Shown here one piece after another: positions 17,357-25,770 of a DNA stretch of 64,000 nt (positions are counted from its first letter, which is position 1; every line of letters starts with the position of its first letter). The DNA comes from UBA5078 sp040384465. GTDB lineage: Bacteria > Pseudomonadota > Gammaproteobacteria > Pseudomonadales > Pseudohongiellaceae. The translations under genes and the position numbers were made by a program. The stretch covers positions 264,633 through 328,632 of the forward strand of contig JAZKJF010000004.1 of the NCBI GenBank assembly GCA_040384465.1. The letters run 5' to 3'. The notes beneath the pieces are model-generated. The model had not been told where the DNA came from, searched no databases, and saw nothing but the letters and a program-made list of their open reading frames with translations.

Positions 17357-18673
17357 ATGCCAACAATAAGAAAATCGCTTGTCAGCATTATCAGCCTGCC
17401 CCTTCTGACGCTTCTCCCCGCTCTGGCGTTTGCCGCCGAGGGCGATGTGGACGGCGCCAACACCGCCTGGATTCTCACCGCCACCGCGCTGGTACTGTTC
17501 ATGACAGTGCCGGGGCTGTCGTTGTTCTACGCCGGACTGGTGCGCAGCAAGAACGTCCTCTCGATCCTGATGCAATGCTTTGCCATTACCGCTCTGATCT
17601 CCGTGATCTGGCTGGTGATGGGCTACAGCATCGCTTTCGGCCCGGCAGAGAATGGTTTCTGGGGCGGTCTGGACAAAGTCTTCCTGAGTGGCGTGACCAG
17701 AGAGTCAGTGTGGGGAAACATTCCTGAACCGCTCTTCGTAGCCTTCCAGATGACCTTTGCCATCATCACTCCAGCCCTGATTGTCGGTGCCTTTGCCGAG
17801 CGCATGAAGTTTTCCTCGATGCTGCTGTTCAGCGGCCTGTGGTCAATCTTCGTGTACTTCCCCATATGCCACTGGGTCTGGGCTGAGCACGGCTGGCTGT
17901 TCCAGATGGGCCTGATCGATTTCGCGGGCGGTACCGTGGTGCACGTGACAGCCGGTGTGGCCGCCGTGCTGACCGCTGTCATGCTGGGCAAGCGCCAAGG
18001 CTTCCTGACCTCGCCGATGATGCCGCACAACCTGACCATGACCATCACCGGGGCAGGCATGCTCTGGGTAGGCTGGTTCGGATTCAACGCGGGCAGCGCT
18101 CTCGCCGCCAACGGCAGCGCAGGGATGGCTCTGCTGGCGACGCATATGTCGGCAGCGGCCGGGGCAATGACCTGGATGAGCATTGAATGGGTCAGACACG
18201 GTAAACCCAGCGGCCTGGGTGCGGTGACCGGCATGGTCGCAGGACTCGCCACGATTACTCCTGCCTCGGGCTCCGTCGGCCCGGCCGGTGCGATGGTCAT
18301 CGGTATCATGGGCGGTACGCTGTGCTTCTATGCCACGCACTACCTGAAGCGCAAGATCAAGATCGACGACTCCCTGGACGTGTTCCCGGTGCACGGTGTC
18401 GGCGGCATTCTCGGCACACTGATGGCCGGGATCTTCGTTTCTCAGGAACTCGGCGTTTTCAGCGGCAACGGTTATGCGGAAGGCATGACCATGGGCTCGC
18501 AGCTGGGCGTGCAGATCATTGGTATCCTGGCGACTGGCGCCTATACCGCTGTCGTCACCTACCTTCTCATCAAACTGGTGTCGATGCTGACCTCCGGCAT
18601 CCGCGTCACTGACGATGAAGAACAGGTCGGACTGGACATCTCCGATCACGACGAGAAAGGCTACTCCATGTAA
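17357..18673 (+). CDS. amtB: Ammonium transporter AmtB
   Basis: A 438-residue ammonium channel of the Amt family. A signal peptide (to about residue 22, ALAFA) precedes 11 membrane helices, as in E. coli AmtB. Pore histidines are expected in the WLFQMGLIDFAGGTVVHVTA region and in DVFPVHGVGGILGTLMAGIF. GlnK binds its cytoplasmic face when nitrogen is plentiful. The ATG at 17357 follows AAGGAA (17345-17350). It forms an operon with glnK. Confidence 0.96.
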   Translation: MPTIRKSLVSIISLPLLTLLPALAFAAEGDVDGANTAWILTATALVLFMTVPGLSLFYAGLVRSKNVLSILMQCFAITALISVIWLVMGYSIAFGPAENGFWGGLDKVFLSGVTRESVWGNIPEPLFVAFQMTFAIITPALIVGAFAERMKFSSMLLFSGLWSIFVYFPICHWVWAEHGWLFQMGLIDFAGGTVVHVTAGVAAVLTAVMLGKRQGFLTSPMMPHNLTMTITGAGMLWVGWFGFNAGSALAANGSAGMALLATHMSAAAGAMTWMSIEWVRHGKPSGLGAVTGMVAGLATITPASGSVGPAGAMVIGIMGGTLCFYATHYLKRKIKIDDSLDVFPVHGVGGILGTLMAGIFVSQELGVFSGNGYAEGMTMGSQLGVQIIGILATGAYTAVVTYLLIKLVSMLTSGIRVTDDEEQVGLDISDHDEKGYSM

Positions 18674-18696
18674 TCACCCGCTCCTGGTGTATGCTG

Positions 18697-18728
18697 TGCG
18701 GCGAGGGCAGATGACTGCTCTCGCCGCA
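18697..18728 (+). promoter_or_regulatory. Strong hairpin just before the ribosome binding site of the DUF6351-like gene
   Basis: TGCGGCGAGGGCAG (18697-18710) pairs with CTGCTCTCGCCGCA (18715-18728) around an ATGA loop; 14 base pairs with one G-U. No U-run follows. The AGGAG of the next gene is at 18731-18735, two bases after the stem. It could stabilise the glnK-amtB mRNA 3' end, mark an RNA processing site or influence translation downstream. Confidence 0.55.
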
Positions 18729-18743
18729 ACAGGAGTACCGCGC

Positions 18744-20867
18744 ATGATCGGCACACGTCTCACATTGATTCTGCTTCTTGGCACCGCCCTGCTCACAGGC
18801 TGCCGCCGCGATGAACCCGCTCCTGCAGACACTGCCCCCGCCACTCCTCCCTCCCTGGCAATATCCACATTGTCGACACGACCCGATATGGTCACTGGCG
18901 GCGACGCATTGATACAACTCGACAGCAACGGTATTGCGGCGGCCGATCTGCATGTCACGCTCAACGGCGACGACATCAGCCCTGTCTTTCTTGAGGCCAG
19001 CCTGGCCTCCACAGCCCCGGCAACCAAGCAAAGCCTTCAGGTTCTCGTTGCAGGGTTGAACGAGGGACCCAACACCTTGCTGGCAAGGGCTGGCGAACTC
19101 AGCGCAGAACTCACTCTCGTCAATCACCCGCTGACCGGCCCCGTGTTCTCCGGCCCGCATATTCAACCTTTTGTCTGTACCACTCTTGAAGAGGGACTGG
19201 GCGAGCCGCTCGACGAATTCTGCACGGCAGTCTCGCAGGTCGGCTATGTGTATCGTTCCCGAGAAGGCGTCTTCAAACCGCTCGTCGATGTCACCCAGCC
19301 CTACCCTGTCGACATGCTCACCACGACCACCAATCAGGGCGAAACTGTGCCTTTTGTCGTGCGTGTGGAGTCAGGCACCCTCAATCGCTCCATTTATCAC
19401 ATGGCCGTGCTGGACGATCCGCGCCGCACCTATGGACAGTGGGACCCGCAACTGGGCTGGAATGAGCGCTTGGTCGTCAGCTTCGGCGGTGGCTGCGGAA
19501 CCAATTACAATCAAGGCTCGCGCAACCGAGAGGCAGTGCTGGACGCCATGATTCTGGGCAAGGGCTTCGCTCATGTGGTGTCGTCATTCAATGTCATGGG
19601 ACATCAGTGCAACGACAGTCTCTCCGGGGAGACCCTGATGATGCTGAAGGAACACTTCATCGAGAATTATGCGGTGCCACAATGGACAGTAGGCTTCGGC
19701 GGTTCAGGCGGCGCTATCCAGCAACTGCTGATTACCCAGAATTTTCCCGGCCTGCTGGACGGACTGCTGCCCAGCCTGAGCTTTGCGGACTCTTTCAGCG
19801 TACGGCCCGGCGTGACAGATTGCCGCCTCCTGATCAACTACTTCGAGAAAAATCCACAGCAGTGGCCGGATGACAAACGTGAGGCCATCGAAGGTTATTC
19901 CACCGGGACCTGCGCCTCCTGGAATCGCACTTTCATTGACGTGATCGTGGCTGATACCGGCTGCGGCATTCCCGAGAAACTGATCTACAACGCCGAAACC
20001 AATCCGCGCGGAGCCCGTTGCACGATCTATGACACCAATGTAGCAACCCTAGGCCGTGACCCAGCCACCGGCTTTGCCTATCAGGCACTGGACAACACTG
20101 GCATTCAATACGGGCTAACGGCGCTAGATTCCGGGATCATCACTGTCGACGAGTTCATCGCCCTGAACCAGCACATCGGGGGTTACGATCGCGACGGCAA
20201 GCCCTCAAGCGTACGCACTTCAGCGCAACTGGAAGGACTGCAGAATGTCTACAGGGCGGGACGTGTGAACATGGGGGGCGGTGCGCTCGGCAGCGTGCCG
20301 ATTCTGCATTACCGCAGCTACAACGACGCCCTCGGCGACATTCATGATCGCTTTCGGGACTTCCAGATTCGCGAACGTCTGCACAAAGCCAATGGCCGGT
20401 CAGACAATCAGGTGATCTGGATCTACGGAAACCGTGAACAGGCGGCAATGGTGGCCGAGTTGGCACTGGATACCATGACACAGTGGCTGGATGCACTGCA
20501 GGCAGACCAGGAGGATGCAACCGCCATCGACAAGGTCGTGCGCACGAAACCCGCCGCCGCTGTGGATGCGTGCTGGGACAAACAAGGGCTGCGAATCGAA
20601 GAAGAATTCGTGTTCATGGGGGCGGGACTGTGCAATACGCTTTACCCCTCGCACATCAATCCGCGCCTGGCAGCAGGAGCACCTCTGGCGGACGATGCCA
20701 TCAAATGCGCGCTCAAACCACTGACGCGCAGCGATTACCCCGCTGCCATGAATGATGCACAGTGGATACAACTGCAGGCGGTATTTGCCGAAGGAGTCTG
20801 CGACTACAGCAAGCCGGGCATCAATCAGGAGCCGCTGGCGGGCACCTATCTTCACCTGCCGCTGTGA
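18744..20867 (+). CDS. DUF6351-like lipoprotein, putative hydrolase
   Basis: A 707-residue exported protein. The ATG at 18744 follows AGGAG with ideal spacing; the signal peptide ends in the lipobox LLTGC, so Cys19 (about) would be lipidated. The central region contains NERLVVSFGGGCGTNYNQGS and GFGGSGGAIQQLL. The latter looks like a serine-hydrolase elbow (G-x-S-G-G), as in tannase-like alpha/beta-hydrolases, and fits my memory of DUF6351. Several cysteines suggest disulfides. The function is unknown. It follows amtB by 70 bp but need not be part of nitrogen control. Ends just before a REP pair. Confidence 0.72.
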   Translation: MIGTRLTLILLLGTALLTGCRRDEPAPADTAPATPPSLAISTLSTRPDMVTGGDALIQLDSNGIAAADLHVTLNGDDISPVFLEASLASTAPATKQSLQVLVAGLNEGPNTLLARAGELSAELTLVNHPLTGPVFSGPHIQPFVCTTLEEGLGEPLDEFCTAVSQVGYVYRSREGVFKPLVDVTQPYPVDMLTTTTNQGETVPFVVRVESGTLNRSIYHMAVLDDPRRTYGQWDPQLGWNERLVVSFGGGCGTNYNQGSRNREAVLDAMILGKGFAHVVSSFNVMGHQCNDSLSGETLMMLKEHFIENYAVPQWTVGFGGSGGAIQQLLITQNFPGLLDGLLPSLSFADSFSVRPGVTDCRLLINYFEKNPQQWPDDKREAIEGYSTGTCASWNRTFIDVIVADTGCGIPEKLIYNAETNPRGARCTIYDTNVATLGRDPATGFAYQALDNTGIQYGLTALDSGIITVDEFIALNQHIGGYDRDGKPSSVRTSAQLEGLQNVYRAGRVNMGGGALGSVPILHYRSYNDALGDIHDRFRDFQIRERLHKANGRSDNQVIWIYGNREQAAMVAELALDTMTQWLDALQADQEDATAIDKVVRTKPAAAVDACWDKQGLRIEEEFVFMGAGLCNTLYPSHINPRLAAGAPLADDAIKCALKPLTRSDYPAAMNDAQWIQLQAVFAEGVCDYSKPGINQEPLAGTYLHLPL

Positions 20868-20874
20868 AAAACCC

Positions 20875-20943
20875 TGTGGGAGCGAGCCTGCTCGCGATGG
20901 CGTGAGCCGGTAAGGCTGTCGCGAGCAAGGCTCGCTCCCACAG
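20875..20943. repeat. REP pair between converging genes
   Basis: TGTGGGAGCGAGCCTGCTCG is mirrored by CGAGCAAGGCTCGCTCCCAC, the best-preserved pair in the window. It fills the 84-bp gap between the DUF6351-like gene and the convergent barrel gene. Confidence 0.82.
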
Positions 20944-20951
20944 TCAACAGA

Positions 20952-21950
20952 TCAGAAATCGAAGAAGTAGACCTGCAGATTGAACTGGAAGCGGGGATCC
21001 GGGTCCCAGTCCTCATCGCGCTCCATGACCAGCTGTGGTACCAGCTCCATTACCAGCCAATCTTCGTAGATGGCTTTGCGATAGACAGTCTGCAAGTAGT
21101 AACTCTCAACGCGCTGAGTCGGTTGACTCATGCCGATAACACCCCCTTCGTAGGTCAGCGTTTCACGATTACCCAGGGTCTGGTGTACCGAGACCGTCTG
21201 CGCGAACTCAAAGCCTTTATCCTTTTTCCAGTAGTTCACATCGGTGTCGATGCGCAGAAACATGTCAGCACGCAATTCGCGACTGAAATAGATGCGTGAC
21301 TCCTGGCCCCAGCCATCGGTGTGGTAATAAAGGATTCTATTGTCGGCACCAAACAGCCAGGTTTCATTGAGCTGATGGTTGTAGCGTGTTCTGAACCGAT
21401 AGAAAGGATCGAGTGGGATTCGCCCTTTGACACCGACATCATGGTTGAAGCGCAGACCGTTGGCACGTCGTGGCATCTCGTAACTGAATCCCCCCGTAAA
21501 CGATTGCGGGCGGACGTTGCTCAAACGCTGATTCTGCAGCGAATCAAATTCTGACTGCTCGGATTCGAAGATCAACTTCCAGCGCTCGCTGGCCCGTGGC
21601 AGATCGACACGGCCGCTCAGTCGCAGGTTCGAATGATAAGCACCTGTGCTGCTCACCTGCTGATTGACCTGCAGGCGCAGATAACTCTCATTGCTGTACT
21701 CGCCAACGGTATCGCCTGCGAGCCAGTCATCCAGATATGTGCCGATACCGGATACATTGCGAGACACCCTGTCTCTACGCGATTCCAGCCAACTCCATGC
21801 CGACGTGTCCGTGATTGCAGGTAGCTGCAATCCTGGGTCATTGGCATCTGCTGCATGAGTAGCGGGAGTGGCCAACAATGCCAAAGCCGCCAGCAGTCCA
21901 GCACCACTTAGCATGTGCACGGAATACCCGATGGTTTGATTAGTTGTCAT
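20952..21950 (-). CDS. Predicted outer-membrane beta-barrel protein, unknown
   Basis: A 332-residue protein with an N-terminal signal peptide (hydrophobic at about 13-34, ending THAA). The rest shows alternating polar and hydrophobic residues with many aromatic ones, and it ends in FNLQVYFFDF. A terminal Phe in such a strand is the usual signal for outer-membrane insertion. Sequence family not recognised. AGGGAG precedes the ATG. It is a lone gene on the minus strand, downstream of and codirectional with the BlaI/M56 pair with a 137-bp gap. Confidence 0.68.
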   Translation of the reverse strand: MTTNQTIGYSVHMLSGAGLLAALALLATPATHAADANDPGLQLPAITDTSAWSWLESRRDRVSRNVSGIGTYLDDWLAGDTVGEYSNESYLRLQVNQQVSSTGAYHSNLRLSGRVDLPRASERWKLIFESEQSEFDSLQNQRLSNVRPQSFTGGFSYEMPRRANGLRFNHDVGVKGRIPLDPFYRFRTRYNHQLNETWLFGADNRILYYHTDGWGQESRIYFSRELRADMFLRIDTDVNYWKKDKGFEFAQTVSVHQTLGNRETLTYEGGVIGMSQPTQRVESYYLQTVYRKAIYEDWLVMELVPQLVMERDEDWDPDPRFQFNLQVYFFDF

Positions 21951-22087
21951 GATACAGATCTCCCTGAAACACTATCAGATACTCATGGTAGCAGATGCAC
22001 AGGGATTCGTCGCAGGGGAACTTCAGTAGGCAGGTAAACGCAAATCACCATTGAGGGACAGCGGATACCTCTTTGTGTTGAGGCGTA

Positions 22088-23056
22088 TTAGTGAATGTGC
22101 GGCGCTTCGTCGATAAGGAAAGTGATGACCCACTCGGAGCCATGATGCAGAGGACTGACCAGCAACAGCAAGGCCAACAGAATGCCAGCGCCAAGCGCAG
22201 CCAATTGCCAGGGTTTCGGAGAAATGCGACTCGCCGCGTTCAGAAGCGCCATGATGCGCGTCTCCACCTCACGCTCGGCAAATCCCAGCACCCCCATCGG
22301 CAACGGTGCCGGGTGTGCCATCAACAGTCGTTTTACTTTGATCAGCGTTTCAGCCACGGCGATATGCCCGAATTTCTCTGCGGCGCGGAAGTCGCAAGCC
22401 TCCTCCGTCATCAGCTGCAGATCGGTCATCATCTGCCGCGCCAGATTCGCTGACAAAATGGCACTGCACAACCGTGCCAGCAACAGCCGCAGGTTGTCAC
22501 GGCGTTCCTGATGCGCCTGTTCGTGCAACAGAATGATGGACAAATCCTGCTCGCCACAGCCCTGCGCCAAGCCATCACTCACATAGATACTGGGATGCCA
22601 CCAGCCGAGCGTAAATACCAACGGACACTGTGATTTGATGGCGTAATACTCGCCAAGCGGGCGCCCGAGAGAGCTGAACTGGCGATGCAACTGCATGGAG
22701 CGGCGCATCGTCAGCAAAAATTGGATACACAGCAGAATAAAGACTATCGATCCAATCACCAGCCCAAACCAAGCCAGTCCATCAGAATGGATAACCGGGG
22801 CATGATCCAGACAGTCAACGTGGCAATGGGCATCGACAAGAACCGATTCGAGCGTGGGCATGAACAAGATCAGTGTGCTGGAGATACTCGCCAGAAAAGG
22901 CACTGTCCAGTACAGCAACAACAACGCACTGCCATAACGCGGGTGCAGACGGAACAACAAAGGACGAACCAGCGGATAGACCACCACGAACAACACACTG
23001 AGCAGCACCCACAGCACCAGCCAGATTGCGGAAAAGGTGCCGAGCACGTTGATCAT
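22088..23056 (-). CDS. BlaR1/MecR1-type M56 metallopeptidase
   Basis: A 322-residue membrane protease. Helices lie at about 5-33, 43-67, 93-117 and 282-302; the zinc motif HEQAH (178-182) is in the cytoplasmic domain. Between helices 2 and 3, facing the periplasm, is a short loop rich in metal ligands (His77, Cys78, His79, Asp81, Cys82, Asp84, His85, His90). There is no penicillin-binding sensor domain. In the BlaR1 family the protease inactivates the partner repressor; here the signal may be a metal rather than a beta-lactam (inference). Its start overlaps the repressor gene by 4 bp. Confidence 0.85.
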   Translation of the reverse strand: MINVLGTFSAIWLVLWVLLSVLFVVVYPLVRPLLFRLHPRYGSALLLLYWTVPFLASISSTLILFMPTLESVLVDAHCHVDCLDHAPVIHSDGLAWFGLVIGSIVFILLCIQFLLTMRRSMQLHRQFSSLGRPLGEYYAIKSQCPLVFTLGWWHPSIYVSDGLAQGCGEQDLSIILLHEQAHQERRDNLRLLLARLCSAILSANLARQMMTDLQLMTEEACDFRAAEKFGHIAVAETLIKVKRLLMAHPAPLPMGVLGFAEREVETRIMALLNAASRISPKPWQLAALGAGILLALLLLVSPLHHGSEWVITFLIDEAPHIH

Positions 23057-23475
23057 TCCACTCTCCCACCCAGCTCCTGCTTCTTCCTGGCAATCAGGGC
23101 TTCAAGGTCGTTCAGGGACTTTTCGTCAAGGTCTGCTGCCACATTCACGAAGCTGCTGAGGATGGTTTCGAGCCTGCCGTCATGCAGCAAGTGGATGACA
23201 TCGCCCATCAGGCGCGCCAGCAGATTGGAGCGGGACACGCTCGCATGGTAGGTGTAGGCGTGGCCCGTCTTGATCCGATCCACCAACCCTTTCTTATACA
23301 GACGCTCAAGCGTTGACTGGACAGTATTCAGCGACGGTTGCTTGCTGTCCGGAATATTGCCGCAGACATTCTTCGCATCCTGATGAGGTTGCTGCCAGAG
23401 CGCCTGCATGACCAGCAGCTCCAATTCACCGAGGGTGTTAGGCAAAACATTGGAAGAAGAGCGTTTTTTAATCAT
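23053..23475 (-). CDS. BlaI/MecI/CopY-family transcriptional repressor
   Basis: A 140-residue winged-helix repressor. The DNA-binding part includes LGELELLVMQALWQQ (about 15-29) and SLNTVQSTLERLYKKGLVDR (about 48-67); the C-terminal helices dimerise. It is coupled to the M56 gene (ATGA overlap), the standard pair for signal-induced derepression. The divergent TonB receptor, 197 bp away, is the likely target along with its own operon. Confidence 0.9.
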   Translation of the reverse strand: MIKKRSSSNVLPNTLGELELLVMQALWQQPHQDAKNVCGNIPDSKQPSLNTVQSTLERLYKKGLVDRIKTGHAYTYHASVSRSNLLARLMGDVIHLLHDGRLETILSSFVNVAADLDEKSLNDLEALIARKKQELGGRVE

Positions 23476-23484
23476 ATACCTTTA

Positions 23485-23507
23485 AAAACCGAGCGTTGAG
23501 CGGTTTT
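23485..23507. promoter_or_regulatory. Inverted repeat upstream of the BlaI-type gene (possible operator)
   Basis: AAAACCG-N9-CGGTTTT is a perfect inverted repeat 9 bp before the repressor start, in the 197-bp divergent region shared with the TonB receptor. It could be the autoregulatory operator. It differs from the TACA/TGTA type sites of Gram-positive BlaI, so this is only a candidate. Confidence 0.4.
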
Positions 23508-23672
23508 CTCCGATGCCTTTTTATCTTTGAAAATCATTGGGATGACGCTTACAAAACATTCCAGATGGTGATTTTTCTTCCGAGCGTTCAAAACAGCCTT
23601 CTATACTTCCGGCGGCTCGGCAAGACCACAATATCATAAGAAAATTACAATACAAACAAAGGGCTACATTCT

Positions 23673-25736
23673 GTGCAGACTCATGTAAGGAAACTTCTGG
23701 CAATTGCGATTGCGTCGACCATGGCGCCCGCCATCAGCACCAAACTGTACGCGGCAGGTCTCACGGGCAACTCTGTTGAAGAAATCACCGTACTCGGCAA
23801 CAACAATGCGCTCACGGGCAACCCGCTCTCCGCGACCGAGGGGATTGTATTCGGCGCGCAGCTGCAACTACGCCCGGTCTCTCGTCCAGCCGAGTTGCTC
23901 GAATTCGTACCCGGCCTGATCGCGACTCAACACAGTGGCGAAGGCAAGGGCAACCAGTACTTTCTGCGCGGGTTCAACCTGGACCACGGCACCGATCTGG
24001 CGCTGAAGGTCGACGGCCTACCTGTCAACATGCCCTCTCACGCTCACGGCCAGGGCTATGCAGACCTCAATTTCCTGATCCCGGAACTGGTCGAATCGCT
24101 CGCCTATCGCAAGGGGCCCTACTACGCCGAGGTCGGTGACTTCGGCACTGCGGGCTCCTCCGAGTTCCTCTATGCCGACAAGCTCGAACAGGGCAATGTC
24201 AGCCTCACGGCTGGCGAGAATGACTATCGGCGCCTCTTCGCCGGGCAATCTTTCGAGGCGCTGGCAGGTGACATCACTGTCGCAGGCGCTTTCACTGCCT
24301 ATGCGGGTCCTTGGAAACTGGATCAAGACCTGGATAAAAAGAATGGGCTGCTCAAATACCATCAGGAAACAGGCAACGAAGCCTGGAGCATCACCGCGAT
24401 GGGCTATGACAACAGTTGGGCTTCTACAGACCAGATCCCTTTACGCGCCGTGGAAAATGGCAGCCTGCATCGTTTCGGCAATGTCGATGCCAGCGATGGT
24501 GGCGAGACCCATCGCCACAGCCTGTCCTTCGACTGGAGCCAGGATCGCGGCGACGAGCGCCTGACACTGGACGGCTATGTGCTGGATTACGGGGTGACAC
24601 TATTCTCGAACTTCACCTATTTCCTGGAAGACCCGCTGCGCGGCGACCAATTCGAGCAATCAGAAGACCGCCGCGTGTTCGGCCTCAACGCCGAGTATCA
24701 GCGCGACCTAACGTTCGCTGGTATACCTGCAGCGCTGAGTCTAGGTTTGCAGAACCGCACCGACAACATTGATGTGGGACTCTACAAAACCCAGCAGCGT
24801 GTGCGCCACGCGATCACTCGCGAGGACGATGTGCAGCAATCGTTGAGCAGCGCTTATGCCTCGCTTGCACAGCAATGGTCAGACAACATTCGCAGCGTCA
24901 CCGCTCTGCGCGCCGATCACTATCGCTTCGATGTCGATGCCGGGCTGCCCATCAACGCCGGTCGTGGCAGCGAGACTCTGCTCAGTCCGAAGCTGAATTT
25001 GATCTATTCGTCCGACCCTGCGACCGAGTATTTCTTCAGCGCCGGACAGGGTTTTCACAGTAACGATGCACGCGGCACGACGATCAGGATCGACCCCGTG
25101 AGCGGCGATCCTGCCGATGCGGTAGATCCACTCTCCAAGGCACGCAGTGTCGAATTGGGCATGCGGACATCGCTGGTGCCCAACACCCAGATCGCGGTGT
25201 CGATGTTCTCGATGCAGATGGATTCCGAACTGATCTATGTGGGCGACGCGGGCGCCACCGAGGCACTGGGTGAAAGTAAACGCCGGGGCATTGAGCTTGG
25301 TGCCATCTATGCACCAACGCCATGGTTGTTGATTGACACCGACGTGACCTTGACCAAGGCACGCCTGATCGGCACCGGCGCAGCGGACCGCATTCCCAAC
25401 TCCGTGGATCGCACAGCCTCGCTGGGCTTGATCGTCAACGATCTGCAACAATGGAGCGGCGGACTGCGTGTCCGTTACCTGGGCGAGGCGTCGTTGATTG
25501 AAGACAATTCGGTTGAATCGGAAGCCACCGTGCTGGTGAACGCGCAAGCGACTTATGCCATCAACCCGGACTGGTCAGTCATGCTGGAGGTCCTGGACTT
25601 GCTCGACAGCCAGGACAATGACATCACCTACTTCTATGAATCACAGCTGGCCGGAGAGGCTGGACCACAGGAAGACCTGCACTTCCATCCGGTGGAACCC
25701 CGCAGTGTACGAGTCACTTTGCAGGTACGTTTCTAA
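23673..25736 (+). CDS. TonB-dependent outer-membrane receptor
   Basis: A 687-residue receptor. The start is GTG at 23673; a signal peptide ends near residue 28 (LYAAG). A likely TonB box, EEITVLG (about 36-42), is followed by the plug domain (YFLRGFNLDHGTDLALKVDG) and a 22-strand barrel that ends in VRVTLQVRF with a terminal Phe. It imports a siderophore, metal complex or other nutrient. The divergent BlaI/M56 pair probably controls it, perhaps in response to a metal. No periplasmic binding protein or ABC transporter is adjacent. Confidence 0.9.
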   Translation: MQTHVRKLLAIAIASTMAPAISTKLYAAGLTGNSVEEITVLGNNNALTGNPLSATEGIVFGAQLQLRPVSRPAELLEFVPGLIATQHSGEGKGNQYFLRGFNLDHGTDLALKVDGLPVNMPSHAHGQGYADLNFLIPELVESLAYRKGPYYAEVGDFGTAGSSEFLYADKLEQGNVSLTAGENDYRRLFAGQSFEALAGDITVAGAFTAYAGPWKLDQDLDKKNGLLKYHQETGNEAWSITAMGYDNSWASTDQIPLRAVENGSLHRFGNVDASDGGETHRHSLSFDWSQDRGDERLTLDGYVLDYGVTLFSNFTYFLEDPLRGDQFEQSEDRRVFGLNAEYQRDLTFAGIPAALSLGLQNRTDNIDVGLYKTQQRVRHAITREDDVQQSLSSAYASLAQQWSDNIRSVTALRADHYRFDVDAGLPINAGRGSETLLSPKLNLIYSSDPATEYFFSAGQGFHSNDARGTTIRIDPVSGDPADAVDPLSKARSVELGMRTSLVPNTQIAVSMFSMQMDSELIYVGDAGATEALGESKRRGIELGAIYAPTPWLLIDTDVTLTKARLIGTGAADRIPNSVDRTASLGLIVNDLQQWSGGLRVRYLGEASLIEDNSVESEATVLVNAQATYAINPDWSVMLEVLDLLDSQDNDITYFYESQLAGEAGPQEDLHFHPVEPRSVRVTLQVRF

Positions 25737-25770
25737 GTCGGATCAACACAGATTTCCGCTGGTCATCTGA

